A stretch of 39,231 bases of DNA from Actinomycetota bacterium (lineage in GTDB: Bacteria > Actinomycetota > Acidimicrobiia > Acidimicrobiales > JAMDDE01): positions 1 to 39,231 of the forward strand of contig JAMDDE010000063.1 of assembly GCA_023489235.1 (NCBI GenBank), given 5' to 3'. Positions within the stretch are counted from its first letter, which is position 1. Every line of letters starts with the position of its first letter. The notes under the pieces were generated by a model. It searched no databases and was not told where the DNA came from. It saw only the letters and a list, made by a program, of their open reading frames with translations. This document shows, piece after piece, positions 31,379 to 39,231 of the stretch. The position numbers and the translations under genes were made by a program.

Positions 31379-32383
31379 CTGGCTAGGGAATTGGCAATTG
31401 ACATGGGGTCTGTGACCACCCGGGTCTATATGTCCGGTAAAGGAGTGGTATTCAACGGTCCCAGCATTCTGGCTGTTGACTCAAGGGCTGAGGATGTAAT
31501 AGCCATAGGACATGAAGCTGTAGAGGTAATAGGGAAAGTCCCTGGATACGTGGTAGCAGTGAAACCATTCAAGCACGGTGTCATATCCGAGCTCGACATA
31601 GCGGAGCAGATGCTCAAGACTTTGTTCAAGGTGGTAGGTGTACCACGTTTTCACAAGCCAAAGCTCATATTGACAGTAGCGTCCACCAGTACCATGGTGG
31701 AACGTCGTGCTTTTCGAGAAATTGGGCGACGAGCTGGTGCTGGAGATGTTTACCTGCTGGACAAGTCCTTGGCCGCTGCCCTAGGAACAGGTATCGGCTT
31801 CAGTGAACCTTTTGGAAGCATGTTGGTGGATATAGGGGGTGGATCGACCAGTGCAGCGATCCTTGCTACAGGAGGAGTTGTTACCGCAAAGACAACACAT
31901 ACTGGGGGAACTGATCTCGATACAGCGGTACAGTCATATCTACGTCAAGAGTATGGCATTACGGTAGCCGACCAAACAGCAGAGCAAATCAAGTTAGCCA
32001 TTGGAACGGCACGACCCTTGGCGCAGGAGCCGAGGGCAGAGGTGGTTGGAAGAGATGCACTCACCGGTACTGCGAGAACGATCGTCCTGTCAGCTACCGA
32101 GGTTCGACATGCCTGGAAAGAGCAGTTGTCGAACATCGTAGGGACTGCGGTTCGCTGTTTAGCTGAAGCACCTCCAGAGCTAGGGCAGGATGTACTGGTC
32201 AACGGAGTATGCCTACTAGGAGGGGGAGCACAACTCACCGGTATGAAGGAGGTGATCGAAGAGGCCGTCTCAGTTCCCGTAAGACTAACTGAGCATCCTT
32301 CAGAGTCAGTTATCATCGGCGCAGGACGATTCTTGGAGGAGTTCAGCTCTCTAAAAAGCCTGTTGCTTGGCGCATCAAGATAA
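31379..32383 (+). CDS. mreB: Divergent MreB-like actin homologue, probable CTG start
   Basis: The 334-residue protein is an actin-fold ATPase of the MreB type that should form membrane-bound filaments guiding wall synthesis. It begins LARELAIDMGSVTTRVYM, matching the usual M-A-R-x-L-A-IDLGT-A-N-T; DIGGGSTSAAI and GGGAQLTGM are the phosphate and adenosine motifs. The frame has TTG at 31391, but AAGGGAGGA (31365-31373) is five bases before CTG 31379 and seventeen before TTG, and homology also needs the earlier residues, so CTG is likely the start. The nucleotide loop differs from standard MreB (DMGSVTT), and no mreC/mreD follows. The next gene overlaps or abuts, forming an operon with the PDZ-Lon and DivIVA genes. 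Confidence 0.82.
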   Translation: MARELAIDMGSVTTRVYMSGKGVVFNGPSILAVDSRAEDVIAIGHEAVEVIGKVPGYVVAVKPFKHGVISELDIAEQMLKTLFKVVGVPRFHKPKLILTVASTSTMVERRAFREIGRRAGAGDVYLLDKSLAAALGTGIGFSEPFGSMLVDIGGGSTSAAILATGGVVTAKTTHTGGTDLDTAVQSYLRQEYGITVADQTAEQIKLAIGTARPLAQEPRAEVVGRDALTGTARTIVLSATEVRHAWKEQLSNIVGTAVRCLAEAPPELGQDVLVNGVCLLGGGAQLTGMKEVIEEAVSVPVRLTEHPSESVIIGAGRFLEEFSSLKSLLLGASR

Positions 32384-32396
32384 CCAAGTGAGCCAA

Positions 32397-33497
32397 ATGG
32401 CAATGGAAGGGAAAGGAGCGACTATTCGTTTTACTGGACCGAAGTGGGCAAACATCCTCGCTGGAATAGCAGTGGTTGTCTTGGCGATAGTCGTGGTCGC
32501 TTCTTTCATAAGAATCCCTTACTATGCAATGTCGCCGGGGAAAGCTCAACCAGTTAGCCAGTTACTGACCTTGCCAACCGACCTTGTCCATAAGCCCAGA
32601 GGTTCCGTCCTGCTCACTGATGTCTCCGTTTCCGATCGACCCATTCGTCTTATAGACCTGATTCCTGACTGGCTTAGTTCCAATACCGTCCTGGTCAAGG
32701 CCGCAGATCTGCTCGGACCCACTCCAGCCAATGAACTAGCTGCCCAGGGAGCATGGGAGATGGAAACATCCAAGCTGTCCGCTACTGCCGCAGCACTATC
32801 AATGCTTGGATACCCGGTTGCAGAGAAGAACCAAGGGGCCGTGATCGTGGTTGTTCTACCTCATTCACCAGCATCACGAGCGCTGAGAGTAGGCCAAGTG
32901 ATAGTAGCAATGAACGGCCACCCAACCCCTACAGCACAACAGTTAAGCAAGTATATTCGCGCGGCAAGACCTGGGGAGCGGGTAAAGCTATTGGTGGGAA
33001 GGGTTGGCTCGAATAAGGTACACAACATAGAGGTAACCCTTGGAACTAGAGCAAGAGCACCGTACTTGGGGGTGTTGATAACCACGCAGCATAGCTTCAC
33101 CTTCCCTTTCAAGGTAGGAATTCGTTCCGACCAAATTGGTGGTCCTTCTGCCGGTCTTGCCTTTGCTCTGGGAATTATCGATGAGTTGTCTGGAGGACAG
33201 CTCACAGGAGGGAAAGTAGTAGCAGCTACTGGTACTATCACTGCAAGTGGAGCTGTAGGTCCAGTAGGGGGGGTTGCCGAAAAAACCATAGCCGTAGAGC
33301 GTGCTGGTGCTCAAGTGTTCATAGTCCCTAAGGAAGAATATAAACAAGCACTTTCCAAGGCCACACCTCGACTCGCTGTTTATCCGGTCTCATCTCTGAC
33401 AGGGGCGATCGATGTCTTGAAAAGCCTAGGAGGCACTCTGAAGCTACGAACCTATCACTTAAATTTGTCCAATAAGTATCCAGTAAGGCGCGAATAG
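32397..33497 (+). CDS. Membrane PDZ-Lon (S16) protease
   Basis: The 366-residue protein has an N-terminal membrane anchor (about 17-38), a PDZ domain (about 140-210) and a Lon-type protease domain (about 225-350). The Ser-Lys dyad is visible: S251 in GGPSAGLAFALGI and K296 in GGVAEKTIAVERAG, so, unlike the nearby HtrA-like protein, it looks active. It corresponds to the YlbL/SdrC-like group that trims membrane or secreted proteins. ATG 32397 is chosen; a TTG at 32367 lies inside mreB, and ATG 32403 is another option. It starts 13 bases after the mreB stop and the DivIVA gene follows in 16, supporting one transcript linked with the cell wall. Confidence 0.88.
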   Translation: MAMEGKGATIRFTGPKWANILAGIAVVVLAIVVVASFIRIPYYAMSPGKAQPVSQLLTLPTDLVHKPRGSVLLTDVSVSDRPIRLIDLIPDWLSSNTVLVKAADLLGPTPANELAAQGAWEMETSKLSATAAALSMLGYPVAEKNQGAVIVVVLPHSPASRALRVGQVIVAMNGHPTPTAQQLSKYIRAARPGERVKLLVGRVGSNKVHNIEVTLGTRARAPYLGVLITTQHSFTFPFKVGIRSDQIGGPSAGLAFALGIIDELSGGQLTGGKVVAATGTITASGAVGPVGGVAEKTIAVERAGAQVFIVPKEEYKQALSKATPRLAVYPVSSLTGAIDVLKSLGGTLKLRTYHLNLSNKYPVRRE

Positions 33498-33513
33498 CCG
33501 TAGTCTTTACATC

Positions 33514-35595
33514 ATGCCGGACGATCATTCTGTGACTATCTCTTCCAGCTCGCTTACTCCAGATGCAATCATGCACAGGAGCTTCCGTACCGTTCGCAAG
33601 GGCTTCGATCCAAATGAGGTAAGAGCATTCCTAGAGGTTGTCGGACGTGAGTTGAGAGGACTGATCGACAAGGAACGCGAGTTGCTCTCAGCATTGACAG
33701 ATGCTGAACGTAGAGCAGCAAACCCCGTCCTTGACGATGCAACCCTAACAGCTGCGCTTGGCCAGGAGGCAGCAAGGGTACTGAGTGCTGCACACGATGC
33801 AGCTAAGGAAGTTCTAACCAGAGCTGAAGAAGACGCCAGTCGACTGAGGTCTGAGACTGAGGCAGAAACAGCTCAAATACGACACGAGGCTCTTGGCTTG
33901 CTTGCCGAAAAGCGGGAAGAAGCAGAGATGATGGTAGCAGAGCTACGTAGCTCTGCAGAACAGGAGGCCCACGACATCTTGGAAACCGCAAGAGAAGAGG
34001 CAGCTCTCCTCAGGGCGGAAGCGCAGAGGGATGCAGAGGCGTTGATAGCAGAAGCCAAAGAGTCGAGGGTTTCCATCTTGTCAGATCTGTCCAAGCGACG
34101 TCAGGCGATCCAGTTGCAGATTGAGCAGTTGAGAGCGGCAAGAGATAGTCTCATCCACTCGTTGGACAAATCGCGTCAAGCGTTCGAGGAATCGGCCATG
34201 CTACTCAATACCGCTGACGAGACTGCTCGACAAGAGGCCAACAAGGTTATCCGCGAAGCAAAGGAGGCTGAGGAGGAGGGAGGGAAAGAGGAATCGTCCC
34301 CCTTCATTGGTGCAAACATGGAGGAGGGTGAGCCTTCCATGAAAGACTCTCCTGATCCAAAGATCGCTGCAACCACTCCACTACCACCACCAACGGGTGA
34401 GCCTTCCATGAAAGACTCTCCTGATCCAAAGATCGCTGCAACCACTCCACTACCACCACCAACGGGTGAGCCTTCCATGAAAGACTCTCCTGATCCAAAG
34501 CGACATTTGGAAGATGTATTTGCTCGCTTACGTAGCAGTGTTATGTCCCAAGCGGCTAAGCCTAGAACAACCTCCAAAGAATCTGTTCCTGAAGGTAGTG
34601 CAACTGTCGAAAGACTCTCTGCCTCGGTTATCCAGTTTGAGCGTCACTCCGCTCACGAGGCTGAATCGACAAGTTCAGCAAGTAACAGGGATGAAAATCC
34701 CTCTTCAACAGATCTAGCCAGCGAGTTGGCTGGGACGACCACAAAAGAGAACGGATCGGTTGGCACAGTTGGTGACGTTCGTCACTACGAGAGTACGGTT
34801 GATGACACCTCTCCAGCTCATGAAGAAACAGAAATCGATCCAACAGTTGCAACAACTACTGCAGTGGACGAAGATCGCCTCGAACTAGCCTCCCAGAAGG
34901 ACGATGGTTCAGGGGAGGATGGTTCAGGGGAGGAAGCCTTGCTGCGCAGGAATGAAGCACTCGATGTGTTAGTAACCGGCCTAGTACGCAAACTGAAGAG
35001 AATCTTGCAGGATATCCAGAACGAGCTATTGGACAACCTCCGGGTATGGGCTGGACAATCCTCTTCTAGCAGCACTGATCTGTTAGTCATTGGCGAACAA
35101 TACTTGGAGCAGTTGCACGGTGCCGCCTCTGCCTATCTGACAGAAGCAGCTAACGCTGGTGCCAGGTTCTTTGGTTACAAGGACGCTGCCACAACGGTAG
35201 AGCTATCTAGCTTATGCGATGAGTTGGCTCGGGCAGTAGCAGATCCCCTCAAGGACAAGTTGGACGAACTAATTGCTGATAGCGGAGATCAAGTCACAGA
35301 CGAGTCCAACCTCGCTGATCAAGTAAGCGCTATCTTCCGTGATTGGAAAGGGGACCGTTTGGACGAGATCGTCACCGATCATTTGATCACAGCATTCTCC
35401 ATGGGATCCTTGTCCTCGGTTGGACAACAAGCATTCGTAAGATGGATCGTCGACGATGGAGCGTCGAGATGTCCCGATTGTGATGACAACGCTTTAGCTG
35501 GTGCTCTACCTATTGGAGAAAGTTTTCCTACCGGCCATGCTCATCCACCAGCACATGCTGGGTGCAGGTGTCTACTAGTGCTCGAATCATCCTAG
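33514..35595 (+). CDS. DivIVA-domain protein with internal repeats and a phage-minor-head-like C-terminus
   Basis: The 693-residue protein opens with a DivIVA domain (about 20-55, FRTVRKGFDPNEVRAFLEVV), then a long coiled coil to about residue 260 (regular Ala/Glu/Arg heptads), which would bind curved membrane at poles or septum. Next come perfect tandem repeats (272-329) and an acidic, probably disordered linker to about 480. The last 190 residues are folded and end with CPDC (653-656), GHAHPPAHAGCRC (674-686): Cys/His spaced as in the C-terminus of Mu gpF-like minor head proteins, probably a metal site. This combination is unusual. DivIVA in actinobacteria directs polar growth, fitting the mreB and PDZ-Lon neighbours. 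Confidence 0.82.
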   Translation: MPDDHSVTISSSSLTPDAIMHRSFRTVRKGFDPNEVRAFLEVVGRELRGLIDKERELLSALTDAERRAANPVLDDATLTAALGQEAARVLSAAHDAAKEVLTRAEEDASRLRSETEAETAQIRHEALGLLAEKREEAEMMVAELRSSAEQEAHDILETAREEAALLRAEAQRDAEALIAEAKESRVSILSDLSKRRQAIQLQIEQLRAARDSLIHSLDKSRQAFEESAMLLNTADETARQEANKVIREAKEAEEEGGKEESSPFIGANMEEGEPSMKDSPDPKIAATTPLPPPTGEPSMKDSPDPKIAATTPLPPPTGEPSMKDSPDPKRHLEDVFARLRSSVMSQAAKPRTTSKESVPEGSATVERLSASVIQFERHSAHEAESTSSASNRDENPSSTDLASELAGTTTKENGSVGTVGDVRHYESTVDDTSPAHEETEIDPTVATTTAVDEDRLELASQKDDGSGEDGSGEEALLRRNEALDVLVTGLVRKLKRILQDIQNELLDNLRVWAGQSSSSSTDLLVIGEQYLEQLHGAASAYLTEAANAGARFFGYKDAATTVELSSLCDELARAVADPLKDKLDELIADSGDQVTDESNLADQVSAIFRDWKGDRLDEIVTDHLITAFSMGSLSSVGQQAFVRWIVDDGASRCPDCDDNALAGALPIGESFPTGHAHPPAHAGCRCLLVLESS
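34327..34500 (+). repeat. 69-base perfect tandem repeat in the DivIVA gene
   Basis: Two full copies (34327-34395, 34396-34464) and a 36-base partial third (34465-34500) encode a 23-residue unit, GEPSMKDSPDPKIAATTPL then PPPT. The DNA copies look identical, so the expansion is recent or homogenised. The unit is a multiple of three and can vary in copy number without frameshift. Confidence 0.9.
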
Positions 35596-35923
35596 CCGGT
35601 TCCAGTATGTAGACCAAGACCTATGTCCACAAGACCTCCACCGAGGACAGGTTGCAAGATTTCAAGTAAATCACCTGTACGCCAAGAGCGCCTCGCCAGA
35701 CCTTGGCTTGCATACGGGGGAGGAGGGCAAACTCAGGGACGCGCCCTGTTGTAGTGCTCTTTGCGCTATTGTCAAAGTTGATGGCGTACTATCCCCTCCT
35801 GCTTAGGACGCTACCCAGCATAACCGAAGGCGACGGAATCCACAGCTTTTGCATCTTCCAGCTCGAACCAGACATCAGCTGGTTGCGCTGTCCGTCGCTG
35901 TGGGCGACTGCATAGGTTACCCC
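35596..35923 (+). other. 328-base region without clear gene or signal
   Basis: Between the DivIVA and UPF0182 genes I see no convincing gene, terminator or strong palindrome. The UPF0182 frame is open back to a TTG at 35849, but the residues there look unlike a protein start of this family. The UPF0182 promoter is presumably inside. Confidence 0.5.
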
Positions 35924-38900
35924 ATGCGAAGCACCACTAACATGCCCGAGAGAAGTCGCATGCCATTACGAAGACTATGGGTAATAGCTGCTCTCTTAAT
36001 AGTACTTCTACTCATAGTCTCCATAGGTTCTCTTGCCACGACATATACGAACTACTTGTGGTTCAATTCGGTACACCTTACCCAGGTATTCGATGGGTTG
36101 ATGGAGATAAAACTCGTGCTAGCAATTATATTCATTGGTATATTCTTCGCAGCCCTGCTGACCAGTTGGACAGTTGCAGACAGCTTCGCCCCCAAATTCC
36201 ATTTACCAGGTCCAGAGGATGAGCTGATCTCCAGATACAGAGTCTTGATGAATAGACGAGGCCTACTTATTAGAATTATAATTTCATTTCTTGTAGCACT
36301 CGTAATAGGCTCTCGTGCAATTGGAGAGTGGAAGGCATGGATACTATTTTCCAATGCACAACGCTTCCCCGCTACTGACCCGCAGTTCCACCACAATATT
36401 GGCTACTACATATTTACTTTGCCATTCGAGTCATTCTTAGTTGGCTGGGCATTCCTGGCATTAGTGGTCATCTTCATATTGACCGTCATTGTGCAATACT
36501 TGAATGGTGGGATCAGGCCACAGGGCCCAGCTCCACGTCTAGCTCCACAAGTAAAAGCACAGATATCCGTCATTCTAGGCTTGATGGCTGCAGACAAAGC
36601 CGTTGGATATTACTTACAGAGATTTACCCTCAATTACTCACAGTTGGGTATAGTCGAGGGAGTCGGGTATACCGATGTGCACGCTCGTATTCCGGCTATA
36701 ACTCTCTTGTTCTGGATATCAATAATCTCCTGTATTGTATTTATTATTAATGTACAACGCAAAGGTTGGCTACTTCCAGTACTTGGTGTAGGACTATGGG
36801 CTTTTATAGCTTTTTCTATAGGTGTAATTTACCCCACACTATTAGCTAAGCTTAAAGTTGATCCTGCTCAAAGTGTACTAGAAGAACCTTATATTGCGCG
36901 GAATATAGCCGCTACACGTACAGCCTATAACTTGACAAAGATAAAAGAAGAACCATTTGCTGATAGCCATAATCTAACTGCAGCTACTGCGTCAGCTGAT
37001 GCACAAACCTTAAGTGATGTAAGGTTGTGGGACCCTAGTATGACAGCTGACACATATCAAAAGCTACAAGACATAAGATCCTACTATCACTTTACAACTC
37101 TTGCTGTGGATCGTTATACAATTAATGGGGTATTAACACCAGTAATCATTGGCGTACGTCAGGTAAATTCAAATAATTTGCCTGCACAATCGTGGGTCAA
37201 TAAGCATCTACAATACACGCATGGATATGGAGCTATAGTTTCACCAGCTAATCTAGAAAGTTCAGATGGAAATCCCGAGTTCGATATTCAAGACGTCCCA
37301 TTAACAGTTGCCAGTGGATCACCTACTATCAGCAACCCCCAGGTTTATTATGGACCGGATAGTCCTGGATATGTAGTAGCCAATACTCGCCAGCCTGAAC
37401 TAGATTACCAACTCCCGAATGGTACGAACGTTGAGGGTCACTATAAGGGGACAGGAGGAGTAGTACTCAATTCTGTATGGCGCCGCATGGCTTTTGCAAT
37501 CAGGTTTTCTAATCTAAACCTCTTAATTTCTAACTTAATTACCTCACACTCACGCATCATGTTCGAACGAGGCATATTGACAAGGGTAGAAAAAGCTGCT
37601 CCATTTTTAAAGTTTGGTTCTAATGTGTATCCAGTGATAATGAATGGCAATATTTATTGGGTAGTCAATGGGTACACTACCTCAACACACTACCCTTACT
37701 CTCAACCATTCTATGCTAATGGTCTTGCACTCCCACCATCATTACAGCAACCTATCAACTACATAAGAAACTCTGTCAAAGTCACTATAAATGCCTACAA
37801 TGGCAAAATGACATTTTACGAATGGGATCCATCCGATCCTATCATTCGTGCCTATGCCCAGGCCTTTCCCCATATGTTTGTTCCTGCCTCTAAAATGAGC
37901 TCTACGCTGCGGCAACACCTTAGGTACCCAGTATCTTTGCTTTCGATCCAATCCTCTATGTTCGGGAGATACCACATTACCAATGCATCTGCATTCTACA
38001 GCGCAGGTGATGCATGGAGCCTGGCTCAACAACCTGGTAGCACCGTGCTGGGTAGTTCTTCGCAAAACAATGGCAATCCTCCCGCTAGGACAGCCGTTGT
38101 ATTCGGTCAATCAGGATCGGCGCAAAGAATGCAGCCTAGCTATGAGGTTATGAGTTTGCCCGGCCAATCCGATCCCAACCTTGACTTGTTGGAACCATTC
38201 GTTCCTCTCTCCAAAAACGATCAGATCCAAACCTTGGCAGGATTTATCGTTGCTGAAAGCGGACCTCGGAACTATGGTCATTTGATTGCTTACGTCACAC
38301 CTAGAGGCAAGGCTCTCGACGGGCCAGCTCTCATAGACTCACGAATCAAGGCAGTAGCTTCCATCTCTCGCGAGATCAGTCTTCTCAACGTTCAAGGATC
38401 TCGAGTGAGCTTGGGAAGTGTAATGATGGTGCCAATAGGACAGTCCATTCTCTATGTGAGGCCTCTGTATGTAGCTGCCTCCAACAACGCTTTGCCTGAG
38501 CTCAAGAAGGTCATAGTAGTTTACGGCAAGAATGCTGCCATGGAAGATACACTGCCAGAAGCATTGAGTGCAGTATTGCACGGTCCTGTACTGGGCGTTA
38601 CTCCAAGCAGTACCTCATCGAGTTCTACCACTAGTTCTGCACTGAATCCCACCGTGCAACAGTTGCTGAAAGAGGAAGCGTCTCTTTACAACCAAGCAAT
38701 TGCTGCCTTGAAGGCTGGTAATCTCGGTGAGTACCAAAACTTTGTCAACCAAATAGGAGATTTGACCGAAGAAGCACTAAAAGTATATGGAGGAGGCTCT
38801 CCTGGTAAATCTACTCAAAGTACGTCCTCCAAGAGTTCCTCTGGAACCTCTAAGAGAAGCGTTTCATCCTCTGGGTCCAGTGGATCAAGCACTTCTCAAG

Positions 38901-39094
38901 AAGGAACGACCCTGCACTCCTCTGTTTATTCACCCTCTTCGTCTTCGAGCAGCTCTGGGGGAGGTGGATCTGGAAACGGCTCTGGGGGACAGCCACCGGC
39001 TAAAAACACAAATTCTCCTGGATCTTCTAGTGGGTCAGCTAACAATAGTGGATCCAGTGATGTAGACGGTGCATTCCCGCGCAATGAGGCATGA
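35924..39094 (+). CDS. UPF0182 family membrane protein with Ser/Gly-rich tail
   Basis: The product, 1056 residues from the chosen ATG, belongs to the UPF0182 group widespread in actinobacteria, whose function is unknown. About seven hydrophobic spans fill the first 320 residues (starting WVIAALLIVLLLIVSIGSLA, then NYLWFNSVHLTQVF). A large presumably extracellular domain follows, with FATEY-type regions such as LWDPSMTADTYQKLQDIRSYYHF and YVRPLYVAA. The last 110 residues are a low-complexity Ser/Gly tail (SSSSSSGGGGSGNGSGG). The DNA of about 36700-37700 is visibly richer in A and T than the rest of the window. The longer frame from TTG 35849 is unlikely; ATG 35942 and 35960 are other starts. 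Confidence 0.88.
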   Translation: MRSTTNMPERSRMPLRRLWVIAALLIVLLLIVSIGSLATTYTNYLWFNSVHLTQVFDGLMEIKLVLAIIFIGIFFAALLTSWTVADSFAPKFHLPGPEDELISRYRVLMNRRGLLIRIIISFLVALVIGSRAIGEWKAWILFSNAQRFPATDPQFHHNIGYYIFTLPFESFLVGWAFLALVVIFILTVIVQYLNGGIRPQGPAPRLAPQVKAQISVILGLMAADKAVGYYLQRFTLNYSQLGIVEGVGYTDVHARIPAITLLFWISIISCIVFIINVQRKGWLLPVLGVGLWAFIAFSIGVIYPTLLAKLKVDPAQSVLEEPYIARNIAATRTAYNLTKIKEEPFADSHNLTAATASADAQTLSDVRLWDPSMTADTYQKLQDIRSYYHFTTLAVDRYTINGVLTPVIIGVRQVNSNNLPAQSWVNKHLQYTHGYGAIVSPANLESSDGNPEFDIQDVPLTVASGSPTISNPQVYYGPDSPGYVVANTRQPELDYQLPNGTNVEGHYKGTGGVVLNSVWRRMAFAIRFSNLNLLISNLITSHSRIMFERGILTRVEKAAPFLKFGSNVYPVIMNGNIYWVVNGYTTSTHYPYSQPFYANGLALPPSLQQPINYIRNSVKVTINAYNGKMTFYEWDPSDPIIRAYAQAFPHMFVPASKMSSTLRQHLRYPVSLLSIQSSMFGRYHITNASAFYSAGDAWSLAQQPGSTVLGSSSQNNGNPPARTAVVFGQSGSAQRMQPSYEVMSLPGQSDPNLDLLEPFVPLSKNDQIQTLAGFIVAESGPRNYGHLIAYVTPRGKALDGPALIDSRIKAVASISREISLLNVQGSRVSLGSVMMVPIGQSILYVRPLYVAASNNALPELKKVIVVYGKNAAMEDTLPEALSAVLHGPVLGVTPSSTSSSSTTSSALNPTVQQLLKEEASLYNQAIAALKAGNLGEYQNFVNQIGDLTEEALKVYGGGSPGKSTQSTSSKSSSGTSKRSVSSSGSSGSSTSQEGTTLHSSVYSPSSSSSSSGGGGSGNGSGGQPPAKNTNSPGSSSGSANNSGSSDVDGAFPRNEA

Positions 39095-39141
39095 TCGCTG
39101 ACATTCTCCTCATGGCTTTAACAAGGGCTTGCGGGACGCGT

Positions 39142-39168
39142 TTGGTCAAACGGTACATGTGGTATAGT
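39142..39168 (+). promoter_or_regulatory. Putative promoter of the initiator tRNA
   Basis: TTGGTC (39142-39147) and TATAGT (39163-39168), 15 bases apart, with TGTGG just before the -10, lie 14 bases before the tRNA. Position and sequence fit a housekeeping promoter with slightly short spacing. Confidence 0.55.
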
Positions 39169-39181
39169 CTCTCCATATCGG

Positions 39182-39231
<50 letters not shown>

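Noticed and set aside
35703-35915. 70-codon frame between DivIVA and UPF0182 genes
   Set aside because: No ribosome site, no recognisable pattern, overlaps the likely upstream region of UPF0182.

Overview
The window looks like chromosomal DNA of an actinobacterium. Two WhiB-type regulators, a UPF0182 membrane protein, a PDZ-Lon (S16) protease, a DUF2342-type protein, a DivIVA protein and a three-subunit succinate dehydrogenase with a long cytochrome anchor all point that way. GC looks near 50%, which is low for the phylum. Together with the gene set (nitrate reductase, a divergent MreB, CoxL-like hydroxylase) I infer an Acidimicrobiia-type organism. That placement is inference, not proof. Many genes start with TTG or GTG, and one (mreB-like) appears to start with CTG.

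Layout. 1-318: 3' end of a PucR-type regulator. 478-2847: membrane GGDEF-EAL cyclic-di-GMP enzyme with a structured leader. 3083-4311: tightly coupled pair, a small S-adenosylmethionine decarboxylase (SpeD)-like protein with altered active-site residues followed by a LuxI/FeeM-like acyltransferase, behind an array of TTTTATCAC half-sites. 4560-4739: small zinc-ribbon-like protein. 12949 down to 4899 (minus): narGHJI plus a SLAC1/TDT-type anion transporter, with a visible promoter/operator at 13067-13110. 13311-18620: acyl-CoA ligase, stand-alone molybdenum hydroxylase large subunit and an enolase-superfamily enzyme, probably a catabolic set, followed by malate dehydrogenase. 20055-22774 (minus): small protein, MFS transporter, SCP2-like protein. 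26496 down to 22912 (minus): sdhCAB. 26927-28036: leader ORF plus whiB, a convergent second whiB, and a small conserved-looking protein. 30914 down to 28191 (minus): an HtrA/PDZ-like protein and a DUF2342-like protein, both of which have lost the catalytic residues of their families. 31379-35595: divergent MreB, PDZ-Lon protease, and a DivIVA protein with perfect internal repeats and a phage-minor-head-like C-terminal metal site. 35924-39094: UPF0182 protein. 39182-39231: 5' part of the initiator tRNA.

Functionally the window combines anaerobic respiration (nitrate reductase, succinate dehydrogenase, malate dehydrogenase), uptake and oxidation of an unidentified organic acid or aromatic compound, second-messenger signalling, and cell-envelope/polar growth functions. 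The most unusual parts are the SpeD-like/LuxI-like pair with its dedicated-looking operator array, and the neighbouring two 'dead' protease homologues. All positions and motifs come from reading the sequence; no database search or structure prediction was run.
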